Assembly (NCBI RefSeq): GCF_900142995.1
Contig: NZ_FRCR01000006.1
Coordinates: 62,001-126,000 of the forward strand
Direction of reading: 5' to 3'
Origin: Caldanaerovirga acetigignens
GTDB taxonomy: Bacteria > Bacillota > Thermosediminibacteria > Thermosediminibacterales > Thermosediminibacteraceae
DNA: 64,000 nt
In this document: positions 52,467 to 61,998 of the stretch, one piece after another
How the letters are laid out: each line of letters begins with the position of its first letter
Position numbering within the stretch: position 1 is the stretch's first letter
Notes under the pieces: generated by a model
Database searches by the model: none
The model's input: only the letters and a program-made list of their open reading frames with translations
Told to the model about the DNA's origin: nothing
Program-made: the position numbers and the translations under genes

Positions 52467-53639
52467 GTGAAGGTGTTCTCCCGGTACAAATATCTCATCG
52501 CTATCTTGCTGGGCTTTACTCTTGGAGCTGCTGTAGTCGCCGGTGGAATATTCGCTTACAATTTCTTTTATCCTTCAAACTCGGCTAAGGCAGGCACCTC
52601 AAATTCGGTAATTAACAACTTAAATCAAACAGTGTTTATAGGTCCAACCAACATTCCCGACATCATAGAAAAGGTAGAAGATGCGGTAGTTTTTATAGAG
52701 ACAACAACTAGGAGCGCTTCCGTAAATCCGTTTTTTTACGACCCATTTTTTAGGGAATTTTTTGGAGATAATTTCCCCTTTTCAAGCCAAGAAAGTAGAA
52801 GCGTAGGATCTGGCTTTATCATCAGTTCGGATGGGTATATATTGACAAACCACCACGTCATCGAAGGTGCCACTGAGGTAAACGTCACCGTAAAAGGATT
52901 TTCAAATCCCTTCAAAGCTACAGTAATCGGAACCGACTTCGAACTGGACCTCGCAGTACTCAAGATAAATTCCGATAAAAAACTTCCGTATCTTAATCTG
53001 GGCGACTCTGACAAAATGAGGGTCGGAGATTGGGTTATTGCAATAGGCAACCCTTATCGATTGGACCATACCGTTACTGTCGGAGTAATAAGCGCCAAAG
53101 GAAGACCCCTTGCCATAACCGACAGGTCCACTGGCAAAACAAGGGTGTTCAAGGATCTCATCCAAACTGATGCCGCTATCAATCCAGGAAACAGCGGTGG
53201 TCCATTGATATCATTAAATGGAGAAGTGATAGGTATTAATACTGCAGTCAACGCAGAAGCCCAGGGCATAGGTTTTGCCATTCCTATCAATACAGCAAAA
53301 CAGGTATTGGACGAGCTTATAAAAACCGGCGGCGTTTCAAGACCTTATATCGGTGTTTACCTACAGGATATAACTAAGGATTTGGCGGACTACTTCAATT
53401 TAAAAAGCACTGAAGGTGCCCTGATAAGTTATGTTGTTCCAAATAGCCCCGCGGAAAAAGCAGGACTCAGGCAGGGTGACGTAATTCTTAAGATAAACGA
53501 TAAAACAATTAAAAAAGCTAGCGATGTTTCGGAAATAGTCAGCAACTCAAAGATAAATCAGAAGCTTGTTCTGCTAATATATAGAAATGGCAGGACAATG
53601 TACGTTTCGGTAATTGTAGGGAAAAAACCTAACCAATAA
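52467..53639 (+). CDS. htrA: HtrA/DegP-like serine protease (S1C, PDZ)
   Basis: Membrane-anchored quality-control protease acting outside the cytoplasmic membrane. About 390 residues: N-terminal membrane helix (about 8-36), trypsin-like domain with H130 (TNHHVIEG), D161 (ELDLAVLK) and S243 (NPGNSGGPL), and a C-terminal PDZ domain (VPNSPAEKAGLRQGDVILKIN). The GTG at 52467 lies eight bases after GGAGG; ATG 52452 sits inside that site. No clear promoter was found in the 85 bases before it. It ends in a bidirectional terminator. Confidence 0.95.
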   Translation: MKVFSRYKYLIAILLGFTLGAAVVAGGIFAYNFFYPSNSAKAGTSNSVINNLNQTVFIGPTNIPDIIEKVEDAVVFIETTTRSASVNPFFYDPFFREFFGDNFPFSSQESRSVGSGFIISSDGYILTNHHVIEGATEVNVTVKGFSNPFKATVIGTDFELDLAVLKINSDKKLPYLNLGDSDKMRVGDWVIAIGNPYRLDHTVTVGVISAKGRPLAITDRSTGKTRVFKDLIQTDAAINPGNSGGPLISLNGEVIGINTAVNAEAQGIGFAIPINTAKQVLDELIKTGGVSRPYIGVYLQDITKDLADYFNLKSTEGALISYVVPNSPAEKAGLRQGDVILKINDKTIKKASDVSEIVSNSKINQKLVLLIYRNGRTMYVSVIVGKKPNQ

Positions 53640-53675
53640 AAACTCGAGGGATCAGGTTTTCCCTCGAGTTTTTTT
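53638..53675. terminator. Bidirectional terminator between htrA and the small HTH-like gene
   Basis: AAAAACTCGAGGG (53638-53650) pairs with CCCTCGAGTTTTT (53661-53673), loop of 10 bases, with T-runs on both strands (TTTTTTT rightward, TTTTTATTGG leftward). The last codons of the minus-strand gene are inside the stem. Confidence 0.9.
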
Positions 53676-53867
53676 GAAAAAAATCCACTTTGGATCTTTG
53701 TCTTCATCATCTAGCTCGTTTCTGATACTCTTGACTGTGTCTATGTTTACTTTCATATCCCTAGCTATATCTTCATCCGTAGCTCCTTCCTCAAACAATT
53801 CAATATAATCACTAAAAGCTTCTTCTGGTCTAAATATTAACCTGGGGAGCTTGTTTTTTTTCTTCAT
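53652..53867 (-). CDS. Small HTH-like protein of unknown function
   Basis: A 71-residue basic/acidic protein. ATDEDIARDMKVNIDTVKSIRNEL reads as a helix-turn-helix, flanked by KLPRLIFRPEEAFSDYIELFEEG and a basic C-terminus WIFFKKTRGKT. I do not recognise the family. ATG 53867 has GGAGGGG about 11 bases upstream. It lies 66 bases after the MBL gene on the same strand and may be the last gene of the recJ-relA unit. Confidence 0.65.
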   Translation of the reverse strand: MKKKNKLPRLIFRPEEAFSDYIELFEEGATDEDIARDMKVNIDTVKSIRNELDDEDKDPKWIFFKKTRGKT

Positions 53868-53932
53868 TATTAGAATCCCCTCCAATCCCCAGGTATAGTT
53901 TTCCCTTTGCTGCAAAAATTATTTATATTAAC

Positions 53933-54550
53933 TTACCGCAAAAAAGGATTTGTCTTCTTTTCAACTCCGAGTGTGGATTCGCTGCCATGCCCAGGTAAGA
54001 CACGCATATCCTCATCTAATATTAAAAGTTTTGTTTTTATAGAATTTATAATCTCTTCATAAGAACCACCAGGAAAATCAGTTCTTCCTATAGAACCGGC
54101 AAAAAGAGTATCTCCTGTAAAAAGAAGTTTGTCTGCTTTTATACATATACTACCAGGTGTGTGGCCAGGAGTCCATATTATCTCTAAGGTTAGTTCACCT
54201 ATTTTAATAATTTCTCCACCTTTTAATTCTTTTTCCGCAGGGGGTTGTATTACTTCATGCCCACCATAAAAAGATAAATTTTCCTTAGAAGATACCAACA
54301 TTTTCGCATCTTTCTCGTGAATTGCAATTTCTGCTCCCGTAAAATCTTTCACTTCTTTAACGGCTCCTATGTGGTCTACATGCCCGTGAGTTAATATTAT
54401 CATTTCAATTTGTAAATTTCCTTCTTTTATTTCTTTTATTATATTTTGTGGTTCGGCACCTGGGTCAATTATCACACCCTTTTTGCCGTTATCAATTAAA
54501 ATATAACAATTAGTAGAAAGAGGCCCTACCTGAAGTTTTTTGAACACCAT
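53933..54550 (-). CDS. MBL-fold metallohydrolase (glyoxalase II-like)
   Basis: 205 residues. The metal-binding THGHVDHIG motif, later His in TPGHTPGS, Asp in FTGDTLFAGSIGRTD and final His in LPGHGSES mark a two-metal beta-lactamase-fold hydrolase like hydroxyacylglutathione hydrolase and Bacillus YqgX. Substrate unknown. ATG 54550 follows GGGGGAAG. It follows dtd in the relA cluster. Confidence 0.88.
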   Translation of the reverse strand: MVFKKLQVGPLSTNCYILIDNGKKGVIIDPGAEPQNIIKEIKEGNLQIEMIILTHGHVDHIGAVKEVKDFTGAEIAIHEKDAKMLVSSKENLSFYGGHEVIQPPAEKELKGGEIIKIGELTLEIIWTPGHTPGSICIKADKLLFTGDTLFAGSIGRTDFPGGSYEEIINSIKTKLLILDEDMRVLPGHGSESTLGVEKKTNPFLR

Positions 54551-54562
54551 CAATCTTCCCCC

Positions 54563-55012
54563 TCAAAACATCTTTTTCGAATCTAATAAAATTGTCACCG
54601 GTCCATCATTGAGTATGGTCACCAGCATATTAGCCTGAAATTGGCCGGTTTTTACACTAGCGACCTTATCTCGGCATAATTCTACAAAAACTTCGTACAA
54701 TTCGCGGGCTTTATCCTGAGGAGCAGCCTGAGTAAAACTCGGCCTCCTGCCTTTTCTAACGTCACCCATAAGGGTAAATTGAGACACAATCAACATTTCT
54801 CCCTTTGTTTCTTCTAAAGAAAGGTTCATCTTTCCTTCATTGTCCTCGAATATCCTGAGAGACACTATCTTTTCTGCCAAATATTCTGCATCCTCTAAAG
54901 TATCATCCTGTGAAACTCCCAGAAGAACCATAAGCCCCGGACCTATCTGACTTATTATTTCATCATCTACGGCAACAGAAGCACCCTTTACCCGCTGAAC
55001 GACAGCTCTCAT
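54563..55012 (-). CDS. dtd: D-aminoacyl-tRNA deacylase
   Basis: Removes D-amino acids (and Gly from tRNA-Ala) from mischarged tRNAs. 149 residues with the active-site [17 protein letters not shown] and the cross-dimer motif [12 protein letters not shown] (GPVT in place of the usual Gly-cisPro). ATG 55012 lies ten bases after the relA stop. Canonical order relA-dtd. Confidence 0.95.
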   Translation of the reverse strand: MRAVVQRVKGASVAVDDEIISQIGPGLMVLLGVSQDDTLEDAEYLAEKIVSLRIFEDNEGKMNLSLEETKGEMLIVSQFTLMGDVRKGRRPSFTQAAPQDKARELYEVFVELCRDKVASVKTGQFQANMLVTILNDGPVTILLDSKKMF

Positions 55013-55027
55013 TACCTTTATTACCCC

Positions 55028-57193
55028 CTACTGATTCATTACCCTTCTAACTTCGAAAATTCCATTAATCTTTTTTAATTTTTGAATAATATTATCCAAG
55101 TGTTGTTTATCCGTAATTTCAAGAATTAGGTCTATTACCGCTATGCCGTTTTTCGACGCTCTGGCATTTACCGAATCTATTGTAGTGTTCATATCCCCTA
55201 GGATGTCCAGCACATCTGACAGCATACCTGGTCTGTCGTAACCTGAAGCCTCAATTTCTACCGGGAACGACTTTTCTTTAAATCCATCCCATTTAACTTC
55301 AATAAGTCTTTCTTTATCGTAGACATTATTAATTACATTCGGACAATCCTGCCGGTGTATTGAAACACCTCGACCTCTAGTTATATATCCCACTATTTTG
55401 TCTCCCGGCACAGGGTTACAACACCTGGAAAACTTAACCAGAACATTATCTACACCGTCTATTTTTACACCTTCAAATATTTTATTTTTTTGCCTAAATT
55501 TTTGTTCTACTTTTGCGCTTTCCAGTTCTCCTTTGTCGGATCTAACGTTCTTTTTATATTCTTCTATAATTCTTTGAACAGCTTGAGTCGCTGAAATTCC
55601 TCCGTATCCAACCGATGCAAAAAGATCGTCGACATTTTGAAAGCTTAGCTTTTTTAACAGGTTGTCCATAAAATCCTGATTTATAAGCTGATAAATGTCG
55701 TACCCCTGTCTTTTGGCCTCTTTCTCCAGCATCTCCTTTCCTCGATTTATGTTTTCCTCACGTCTTTCTTTTTTAAACCACTGTCTTATTTTATTTTTTG
55801 CCTGAGTAGATTTGACAAACTGCAGCCAATCCCGGCTAGGACCATTGCTGTGAGCCGATGTAATTATTTCAACTATATCTCCGTTTTTCAGCTTATAATC
55901 TAAAGGTACGATCTTGCCGTTAACTTTTGCCCCAATACATCTGTTTCCGATGTCCGTATGAATCCTATAAGCGAAGTCTATAGGACAAGATCCTGCTGGT
56001 AAGTTTATCACATCTCCTTTAGGAGTAAAGACGTAAACCTCATCGGAAAACAAATCTATTTTTAGGGATTCCATGAATTCTTTAGCATCCCGCAAATCTC
56101 TCTGCCAGTCGAGGATCTCTCTAAGCCAAGATAGTTTTTTGTCAAAATTGTCGCTTTTATTTCCCTCTTTATATCTCCAATGAGCTGCGATACCATATTC
56201 CGCCGTTTTGTGCATTTCGTAAGTTCTTATTTGAATTTCCAAAGGTTCCCCTGAAGAGTCTATAACGGTAGTATGAAGTGATTGATACATATTAGGTTTT
56301 GGCATAGCTATATAGTCTTTGAATCTACCCGGTATAGGTTTCCATAAGGTATGGACAACCCCTAATGCTGCGTAACAATCTCTTACACTTGAAACAATTA
56401 TTCTTACAGCAGTTAAATCGTAAATCTGTTCGAAGGATTTATTTTGTTCCTTCATTTTTTTATAGATGCTGTAAAAATGCTTTGGACGTCCCTGAATCTC
56501 TGCCTTAATGCCAGCGGCATCTAATTTTTTTTCCAAAATGGCTATCATCTTGTTTATATGTTCTTCTCTTTCCTTTCTTTTTTTGGCCACTTTTTCTACT
56601 AATTCATAGTATCTTTCTGGTTCCAAATACCTAAAAGCTAAATCCTCCAATTCCCACTTAATTTTAGATATTCCAAGTCGATGAGCAAGGGGAGCAAAAA
56701 TTTCCAACGTTTCTACGGCTATTTCCTTTTGCTTATCTATAGGCAGATACTTAAGAGTCCTCATATTGTGGAGCCTGTCTGCCAGCTTTATAAGTATAAC
56801 TCTTATATCTTTAGCCATCGCCAAGAACATTTTTCTGAGATTTTCCGCCTGCTGTTCTTCCTTAGTCTTAAACTCAAGTTTCCCCAATTTTGTTACGCCA
56901 TCTACCAATAAAGCTATTTCGCCTCCGAATTCTCTGGTAATATCTTCCAGCGTATATTCTGTGTCCTCTACTACATCGTGCAACAGGCCGGCAGCTATTG
57001 TGATGGTATCAAGTTCAAGGTCAGCCAAAATCATGGCAACTTCTAAGGGGTGGAAAATGTATAGCTCCCCGGAAATTCGGTGCTGGCCATCATGGGCTTT
57101 TTTTGCAAATTCGTACGCCCTATCGACCAGCTCCAAGTTGGCCGAAGGATTATACGATTTTATGCGATCTTTCAGGGTATGAAGAGTTGCCAA
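55028..57193 (-). CDS. relA: Bifunctional (p)ppGpp synthetase/hydrolase RelA/SpoT
   Basis: Makes and degrades the alarmone ppGpp. About 721 residues: HD hydrolase domain (HDGQHRISGELYIFHPLEVA and LLHDVVEDT), synthetase domain (RFKDYIAMPKPNMYQSLHTTV), TGS domain (VFTPKGDVINLPAGSCPIDFAYRIHTDIG), zinc-finger-like CC motif (FSRCCNPVPGD) and a C-terminal ACT domain. Both catalytic sites look intact. TTG 57193 follows GGGGTGGA; GTG 57202 overlaps that site. Confidence 0.96.
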   Translation of the reverse strand: MATLHTLKDRIKSYNPSANLELVDRAYEFAKKAHDGQHRISGELYIFHPLEVAMILADLELDTITIAAGLLHDVVEDTEYTLEDITREFGGEIALLVDGVTKLGKLEFKTKEEQQAENLRKMFLAMAKDIRVILIKLADRLHNMRTLKYLPIDKQKEIAVETLEIFAPLAHRLGISKIKWELEDLAFRYLEPERYYELVEKVAKKRKEREEHINKMIAILEKKLDAAGIKAEIQGRPKHFYSIYKKMKEQNKSFEQIYDLTAVRIIVSSVRDCYAALGVVHTLWKPIPGRFKDYIAMPKPNMYQSLHTTVIDSSGEPLEIQIRTYEMHKTAEYGIAAHWRYKEGNKSDNFDKKLSWLREILDWQRDLRDAKEFMESLKIDLFSDEVYVFTPKGDVINLPAGSCPIDFAYRIHTDIGNRCIGAKVNGKIVPLDYKLKNGDIVEIITSAHSNGPSRDWLQFVKSTQAKNKIRQWFKKERREENINRGKEMLEKEAKRQGYDIYQLINQDFMDNLLKKLSFQNVDDLFASVGYGGISATQAVQRIIEEYKKNVRSDKGELESAKVEQKFRQKNKIFEGVKIDGVDNVLVKFSRCCNPVPGDKIVGYITRGRGVSIHRQDCPNVINNVYDKERLIEVKWDGFKEKSFPVEIEASGYDRPGMLSDVLDILGDMNTTIDSVNARASKNGIAVIDLILEITDKQHLDNIIQKLKKINGIFEVRRVMNQ

Positions 57194-57214
57194 AATATCC
57201 ACCCCTTTTTAAAC

Positions 57215-57727
57215 TTAATACTTTATTAGAGAAATTACCTCGTACTTAGATAAATATTCTCTTCCTTTTAAATCCGTCAATTCAATCAAGAAAGCAACAG
57301 CAGTAACTATCCCGCCGAGTCTTTCGACCAATTCGATAGTGGAAAAAATAGTTCCTCCTGTAGCTAAAAGGTCATCCACCACTAATACCTTTTGGCCAGC
57401 TTCAATAGCATCTTTGTGCATTTCAAGCACATCGGTTCCGTACTCAAGTTTGTATTCAGCTTTTATGGTCTCCCCAGGAAGCTTTCCTTTTTTCCTTGCA
57501 GGAACAAATCCTTTGCCAAGTTCATAAGCAAGCGGTGCCCCGATAATAAATCCTCTGGCCTCAGGTCCAGCTACAAGATCAAAATCTTTTTCTCTTACCA
57601 AATCTGCTAAACTTTTAATGGCTATTTTGAAAGCTTCTCCGTCTTTCAAAAGCGTAGTTATATCTTTAAAGCTTATTCCCTTTTTAGGAAAATCCATTAT
57701 TACTCGAATTTTTTCTTTCAGATCCAT
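57215..57727 (-). CDS. apt: Adenine phosphoribosyltransferase
   Basis: Salvages adenine to AMP with PRPP. 170 residues; PRPP site [47 protein letters not shown] flexible loop, and [15 protein letters not shown] at the start are all typical. ATG 57727 follows GGAGGA. recJ-apt-relA-dtd is a conserved Firmicute order. Confidence 0.96.
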   Translation of the reverse strand: MDLKEKIRVIMDFPKKGISFKDITTLLKDGEAFKIAIKSLADLVREKDFDLVAGPEARGFIIGAPLAYELGKGFVPARKKGKLPGETIKAEYKLEYGTDVLEMHKDAIEAGQKVLVVDDLLATGGTIFSTIELVERLGGIVTAVAFLIELTDLKGREYLSKYEVISLIKY

Positions 57728-57752
57728 TCGATCTCCTCCTGTTTTAATAATT

Positions 57753-60275
57753 CTAGATATTATAAAAATTGTTATAAAATTCTATTACCTTTTTCTTTAA
57801 TAACACAATGTTTCGATAAGTAGGCGAAAAATTGAAATCCAATTTCTTTAAGTTGAAACTAAAATGCAGAACTTTAACTTTGTCTTTCTCTATAATATAC
57901 TTTAAAATTCCCAACTCTTTTAAAATACTCAGCGCAGTAATAATACTTATTCGATCCACTTTTTTTACATCTTGCTGTTTGAAAAAATTCACTAATTCAT
58001 TTAAATAAAAAACATTTTTCCCGTTTTTTGTTAAATTATATATATGACTTAAAGTCGATGCGAAAATTTGCTTGCAAGGTAATAATTTTTCACATACTAA
58101 ATAGTTATATCTCAAATCTTCCCTGTTGAAAATTAAATGAAGTTTAGGCAAAGGCGAGTTTAAAACATGATCTCTCATAAGTTCAATGCTAAATGGCGGA
58201 TCATAAAAAACTATCTCATCCATATCCCCTGACAGAACTTTGTGGGAATCAGCCTCTGGATTTATTAAGATCACATTTTTTTTATTTAATACATTTTTGC
58301 CTTCTAAATTAAAAAAAACCCCCAGCTCTGATCTTGCAATATCAAATTTTTTAAGATAAACTAGAAGTCTCCATGCTTGATATGGAGTGTTTACTTTAAC
58401 AAGGATTCTTTTAGATGATTCAAAAAGGCTCTTTATGTATTTTCTTTTGTTTTTTACTTTAAAAAACTCTATATCATTGCTGATACAGTATGAATTCTCG
58501 TCAATATCATTAAAATCCATTTCTCTTAAAACATTTAAAAACCGTTTAAAATACTCTTCTTCCAATTTTATCATAATATCGTCCCGAAGAAAGGGGATTT
58601 TTATATCTTTTAGATTAAGCTGCAAACTCTTACTCCCTTCCCACTCATCGAGCTCAAGCCAAAAAGCTACATCTATTAAAGGAGCCTTTTCTAGTTGGTT
58701 TTTGTAATCTCCAAAATTAAAACCAATAGCTCTGAATTCTTTTTCCTTTTTTTTCAATCGAATCTTTAAATGATTTTCCTTTTCTCCTATAACTTTGATT
58801 TGTTCTATCGCCATACTCTTGCAGACAAAAACAGGCTTAGGGTTGCCAAACCCGAAAGGCTTAAGGAGCTGAAGCTGCTCAGCCAGTTCGGTCGTCAATT
58901 CCTCTGGTGTCAATTCCATATCTATCTTCAGTTTCATTTCCCATTTTTCTCTTTCAGTAGACTTAGCTAATTCATTTATTTTTAAACGAAAATTTTCTAT
59001 CTCTTTTACTTTTATAGTGAAACCAACAGCCTGTTCGTGACCACCAAATTTATCAAGCATATCAGACAATTTACTCAAAGCTTCGAAAATATCAAAACCC
59101 GGTACGCTTCTCGCAGATCCCCTCCCTTCTTCTCCTTCTTCTGATATAAGGATACAAGGTATACAATAGTTTTGCACAAGTTTCGAAGCTACGATCCCAA
59201 TAACACCGGGATGCCATCTGGAACCAGACACTACTATAACTCTGTCTTTATCAATTCTCACGTTTTTTTGTATGTACTCCTTTGCTTCATTATATATCCT
59301 TGTTTCAATAGCCTGCCTTTCTCGATTGAGTAATTCTAAATCCTTAGCTAGCCTTTTTGCTTCATTTTCATCATCTGCAAGTAAAAGTTGTACGGCCAAA
59401 GTAGCATCCGAAAGTCTCCCTGCAGCGTTTAACCTCGGCGCTAAAATATAACTAATTTTTTCCTCATCTATGTCTTTAACCGAAAGTCTACATTCCTCCA
59501 ATAGAGCAAGCAGTCCTTTTTTATCCGTATTTTTTAATACATTTATTCCCCATTTTGCAATTATCCGATTTTCATCTACCAACGGAACCATATCGGCTAT
59601 CGTACCTAATGCGACCAGGTCCAAAAATTTTAAGGTCACGTCTTTGTTACAATTTGAAAGAGCCTGAACTAATTTTAGAGCAACTCCTACTCCAGCCAGT
59701 TCTTTAAAAGGATAAGAGCAGTCTTTTTGTTTTGGATTTATTACCGCAATAGCTTTAGGTACATCGTCGTGAGGCTCGTGATGATCCGTAATCACCATAT
59801 CCATTCCTAGTTCTTTTGAGTAAATTACTTCTTCTTTTGAAGCTATGCCATTATCTACTGTAATTATCAACTTAGTACCGCTTTTTGCAATCTTTTCGAG
59901 CGCCTCCTTATTTAACCCGTATCCTTCTTCTAACCTTGAGGGAATGTAAAATTCGACATCTCCTCCCAGTTCACGCAAAGCTTTTACTAACAATGCACAG
60001 CCAGTAACCCCATCAACATCATAGTCTCCGTAAACTGTTATCTTTTCTCCGTTTGAAATAGCTTTTTTGACCCTAATTACGGCTTTTTCCATATCCTTAA
60101 GCAAAAAAGGATTGTACATGTCATCAATAGAAACCCTTAAAAAGCGCAGTACATCTTCTCTTTTTTCTATACCTCTAGCTTTTAACAGCTTTAAAATTAC
60201 AGGGTGGAGATTTTTCTCACTATAGGACGGAATTACAGGCGGACAAAATTCCCACAGGTAGTTTCCATCGATCAC
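57753..60275 (-). CDS. recJ: Single-stranded-DNA-specific exonuclease RecJ
   Basis: 5'-3' exonuclease for repair and recombination. About 840 residues: DHH domain ([42 protein letters not shown]), DHHA1 domain ([41 protein letters not shown]), an OB domain (about 450-560), and a long C-terminal part of about 270 residues as in Firmicute RecJ. It is somewhat longer than the Bacillus protein. GTG 60275 follows GGAGGTG. Confidence 0.94.
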   Translation of the reverse strand: MIDGNYLWEFCPPVIPSYSEKNLHPVILKLLKARGIEKREDVLRFLRVSIDDMYNPFLLKDMEKAVIRVKKAISNGEKITVYGDYDVDGVTGCALLVKALRELGGDVEFYIPSRLEEGYGLNKEALEKIAKSGTKLIITVDNGIASKEEVIYSKELGMDMVITDHHEPHDDVPKAIAVINPKQKDCSYPFKELAGVGVALKLVQALSNCNKDVTLKFLDLVALGTIADMVPLVDENRIIAKWGINVLKNTDKKGLLALLEECRLSVKDIDEEKISYILAPRLNAAGRLSDATLAVQLLLADDENEAKRLAKDLELLNRERQAIETRIYNEAKEYIQKNVRIDKDRVIVVSGSRWHPGVIGIVASKLVQNYCIPCILISEEGEEGRGSARSVPGFDIFEALSKLSDMLDKFGGHEQAVGFTIKVKEIENFRLKINELAKSTEREKWEMKLKIDMELTPEELTTELAEQLQLLKPFGFGNPKPVFVCKSMAIEQIKVIGEKENHLKIRLKKKEKEFRAIGFNFGDYKNQLEKAPLIDVAFWLELDEWEGSKSLQLNLKDIKIPFLRDDIMIKLEEEYFKRFLNVLREMDFNDIDENSYCISNDIEFFKVKNKRKYIKSLFESSKRILVKVNTPYQAWRLLVYLKKFDIARSELGVFFNLEGKNVLNKKNVILINPEADSHKVLSGDMDEIVFYDPPFSIELMRDHVLNSPLPKLHLIFNREDLRYNYLVCEKLLPCKQIFASTLSHIYNLTKNGKNVFYLNELVNFFKQQDVKKVDRISIITALSILKELGILKYIIEKDKVKVLHFSFNLKKLDFNFSPTYRNIVLLKKKVIEFYNNFYNI

Positions 60276-60311
60276 AAAACTACACACCTCCATCCCTTAA
60301 AACACATATAA

Positions 60312-60340
60312 ATTATAAAACAACCGAAACTTTATATCAA
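60312..60340 (-). promoter_or_regulatory. Sigma-A promoter of recJ-apt-relA-dtd
   Basis: Minus strand TTGATA (60335-60340), 17 bases, TATAAT (60312-60317). The start near 60305 gives a leader of about 30 bases. It separates the recJ unit from the VWA gene. Confidence 0.75.
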
Positions 60341-60351
60341 TGAATTTTTTA

Positions 60352-61998
60352 TTAAATCAAATGCCTACTATTATTCAAGACGTTCACTAGCACATCTTTA
60401 TCTAACTCTTCTACGATGTAAAGTTTACCATTTGCAGCCTCAACTATCTTAGTGAGGCAATCCTTGTTTGGTTGTAAGCCAATACAGCAGAAATCTATTT
60501 TTTTCTTTCTAATATTTTGAGCAGCAATAATTGCATCCTTTACCGGATCTGTACTCCAAACCGGCACAGTAGGAATTCCATCTGTCACCAGTATAATCAA
60601 CGGATTTTTTAAATTCTTAGAGCACATATAGGATAGTGCCCTCTCCAAGGCAAGGGCAAGAGGAGTAAGGCCTGAAGATGCTATGCTGCTTACACCGTAA
60701 TCGACCTGGCTGAAATTTTTGGTAAAGGGAACGCAAATCTTTACCTCTTTTTCTTGAAAAGTCAGGACGCTGACTCTTCTATAGGAAGTTAAAACAATAT
60801 GCTTTGCCAAATATTTTGCACTTCTTAATCTTTCACCTGCCATGCTAGCACTTGCATCTATAAGCAGGCAAATATCTTGTCCCTTTTCAAAAGATCTTTT
60901 GATAATTACGATGTCTTCAGTTGAAATTGACAATTTTTTTCTTTCTGAATAACACCTAATTAAGGCTCTTTTTATAGTCTCTGTTATTTCGATCTCTTCG
61001 AGCCATTCATTTTTATTATAAATTTTTTTTGATAAAATTCCCTTGTTTTTGAGTGTATTTTTTGCGTTTCCGAAGGCTGGTGTTATTATTTTTTCCCCTT
61101 TTTTAGGAAGGTCTCTTATCATTCTCTTCAAAATCAACTCTATTTCTTTATTATTTTGTTTTATATATTCAATGAGACTTTCTCCTTCCTTTGTTAAATT
61201 GTAAACACCGGATTTTTTGCAAACAATAGCATTCCTTTCTAGGCGTGCTAAAACTTCGTTCAAATCTCCGTACTTTTTCTTTAACTCAAAAAGGTCCTTT
61301 CTTTTTTCAGACTTAAAGTATTCTAGAAGTTCCTGTAATTCGTTTATGCTGCCAAAATATTCGCTTAACTCAATAGCCCTTTGATATTCATTTTCTGTAA
61401 AGGGGCCTTTGCTGAAGTTGGTTTGTTTTAAAAAAGAGTCTGAATTTGTAGCATAAGGTGAAAGGTCGCATGGAGTATTGCCAATGTCATTTCTAATTTT
61501 TTCTACTTTTCGTATTTCTATGCCTTGCTCTAACAGAGCTTCTTCCACTTTAATTATTAAAAAGAGTAAAAAATCTAAATTGTCATCGTCGAGCAAAACA
61601 GCAAGGTGTACATGATTCAAGTGGTTTTTTAAAAGGCTCTCAGTTTTACCATAATTTAGGGTACCAGTCAATCTTCCTCCTCCGCTGCCCGTTTGAATAT
61701 CTATAAAATCCCCCAAAGCCTCCTTAGAAACCTCTGTGAGTGCTTTTAAAAGGTTTTCTGCAACTTTTTTTACGTCTACCCTTCTTACTTCATGAAATAA
61801 ATCCACATGCACAATTTCGCCTTCATTGAACCTGTTATAAAAAACTTTTCCTGCATCAGAATTAGTGATAATTCGAACCAATTGAGGGCGTTCCGGAGAA
61901 ATTACGTGTATTTTCCTGCTTGCTACTGCTGCTTCACCTATTCGAACTCCTCTTCCTTTTGCAAATTCATTCTTTATTTTTTCTAATAATTTAATCAT
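60352..61998 (-). CDS. VWA-domain protein (ChlD/BchD-like) with central winged-helix region
   Basis: 548 residues. The C-terminal von Willebrand A domain has a complete MIDAS (DASAS near residue 375, conserved Thr and LVTDGIPTVP). The centre (about 225-285, DLNEVLARLERNAIVCKKSGVYNLTKEGESLIEYI in part) resembles a winged helix. The N-terminal 200 residues match nothing I know. Its ATG overlaps the stop of the AAA+ gene (TAATG), so the pair works together like the I and D subunits of metal chelatases or MoxR-VWA pairs. Substrate unknown. Confidence 0.8.
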   Translation of the reverse strand: MIKLLEKIKNEFAKGRGVRIGEAAVASRKIHVISPERPQLVRIITNSDAGKVFYNRFNEGEIVHVDLFHEVRRVDVKKVAENLLKALTEVSKEALGDFIDIQTGSGGGRLTGTLNYGKTESLLKNHLNHVHLAVLLDDDNLDFLLFLIIKVEEALLEQGIEIRKVEKIRNDIGNTPCDLSPYATNSDSFLKQTNFSKGPFTENEYQRAIELSEYFGSINELQELLEYFKSEKRKDLFELKKKYGDLNEVLARLERNAIVCKKSGVYNLTKEGESLIEYIKQNNKEIELILKRMIRDLPKKGEKIITPAFGNAKNTLKNKGILSKKIYNKNEWLEEIEITETIKRALIRCYSERKKLSISTEDIVIIKRSFEKGQDICLLIDASASMAGERLRSAKYLAKHIVLTSYRRVSVLTFQEKEVKICVPFTKNFSQVDYGVSSIASSGLTPLALALERALSYMCSKNLKNPLIILVTDGIPTVPVWSTDPVKDAIIAAQNIRKKKIDFCCIGLQPNKDCLTKIVEAANGKLYIVEELDKDVLVNVLNNSRHLI

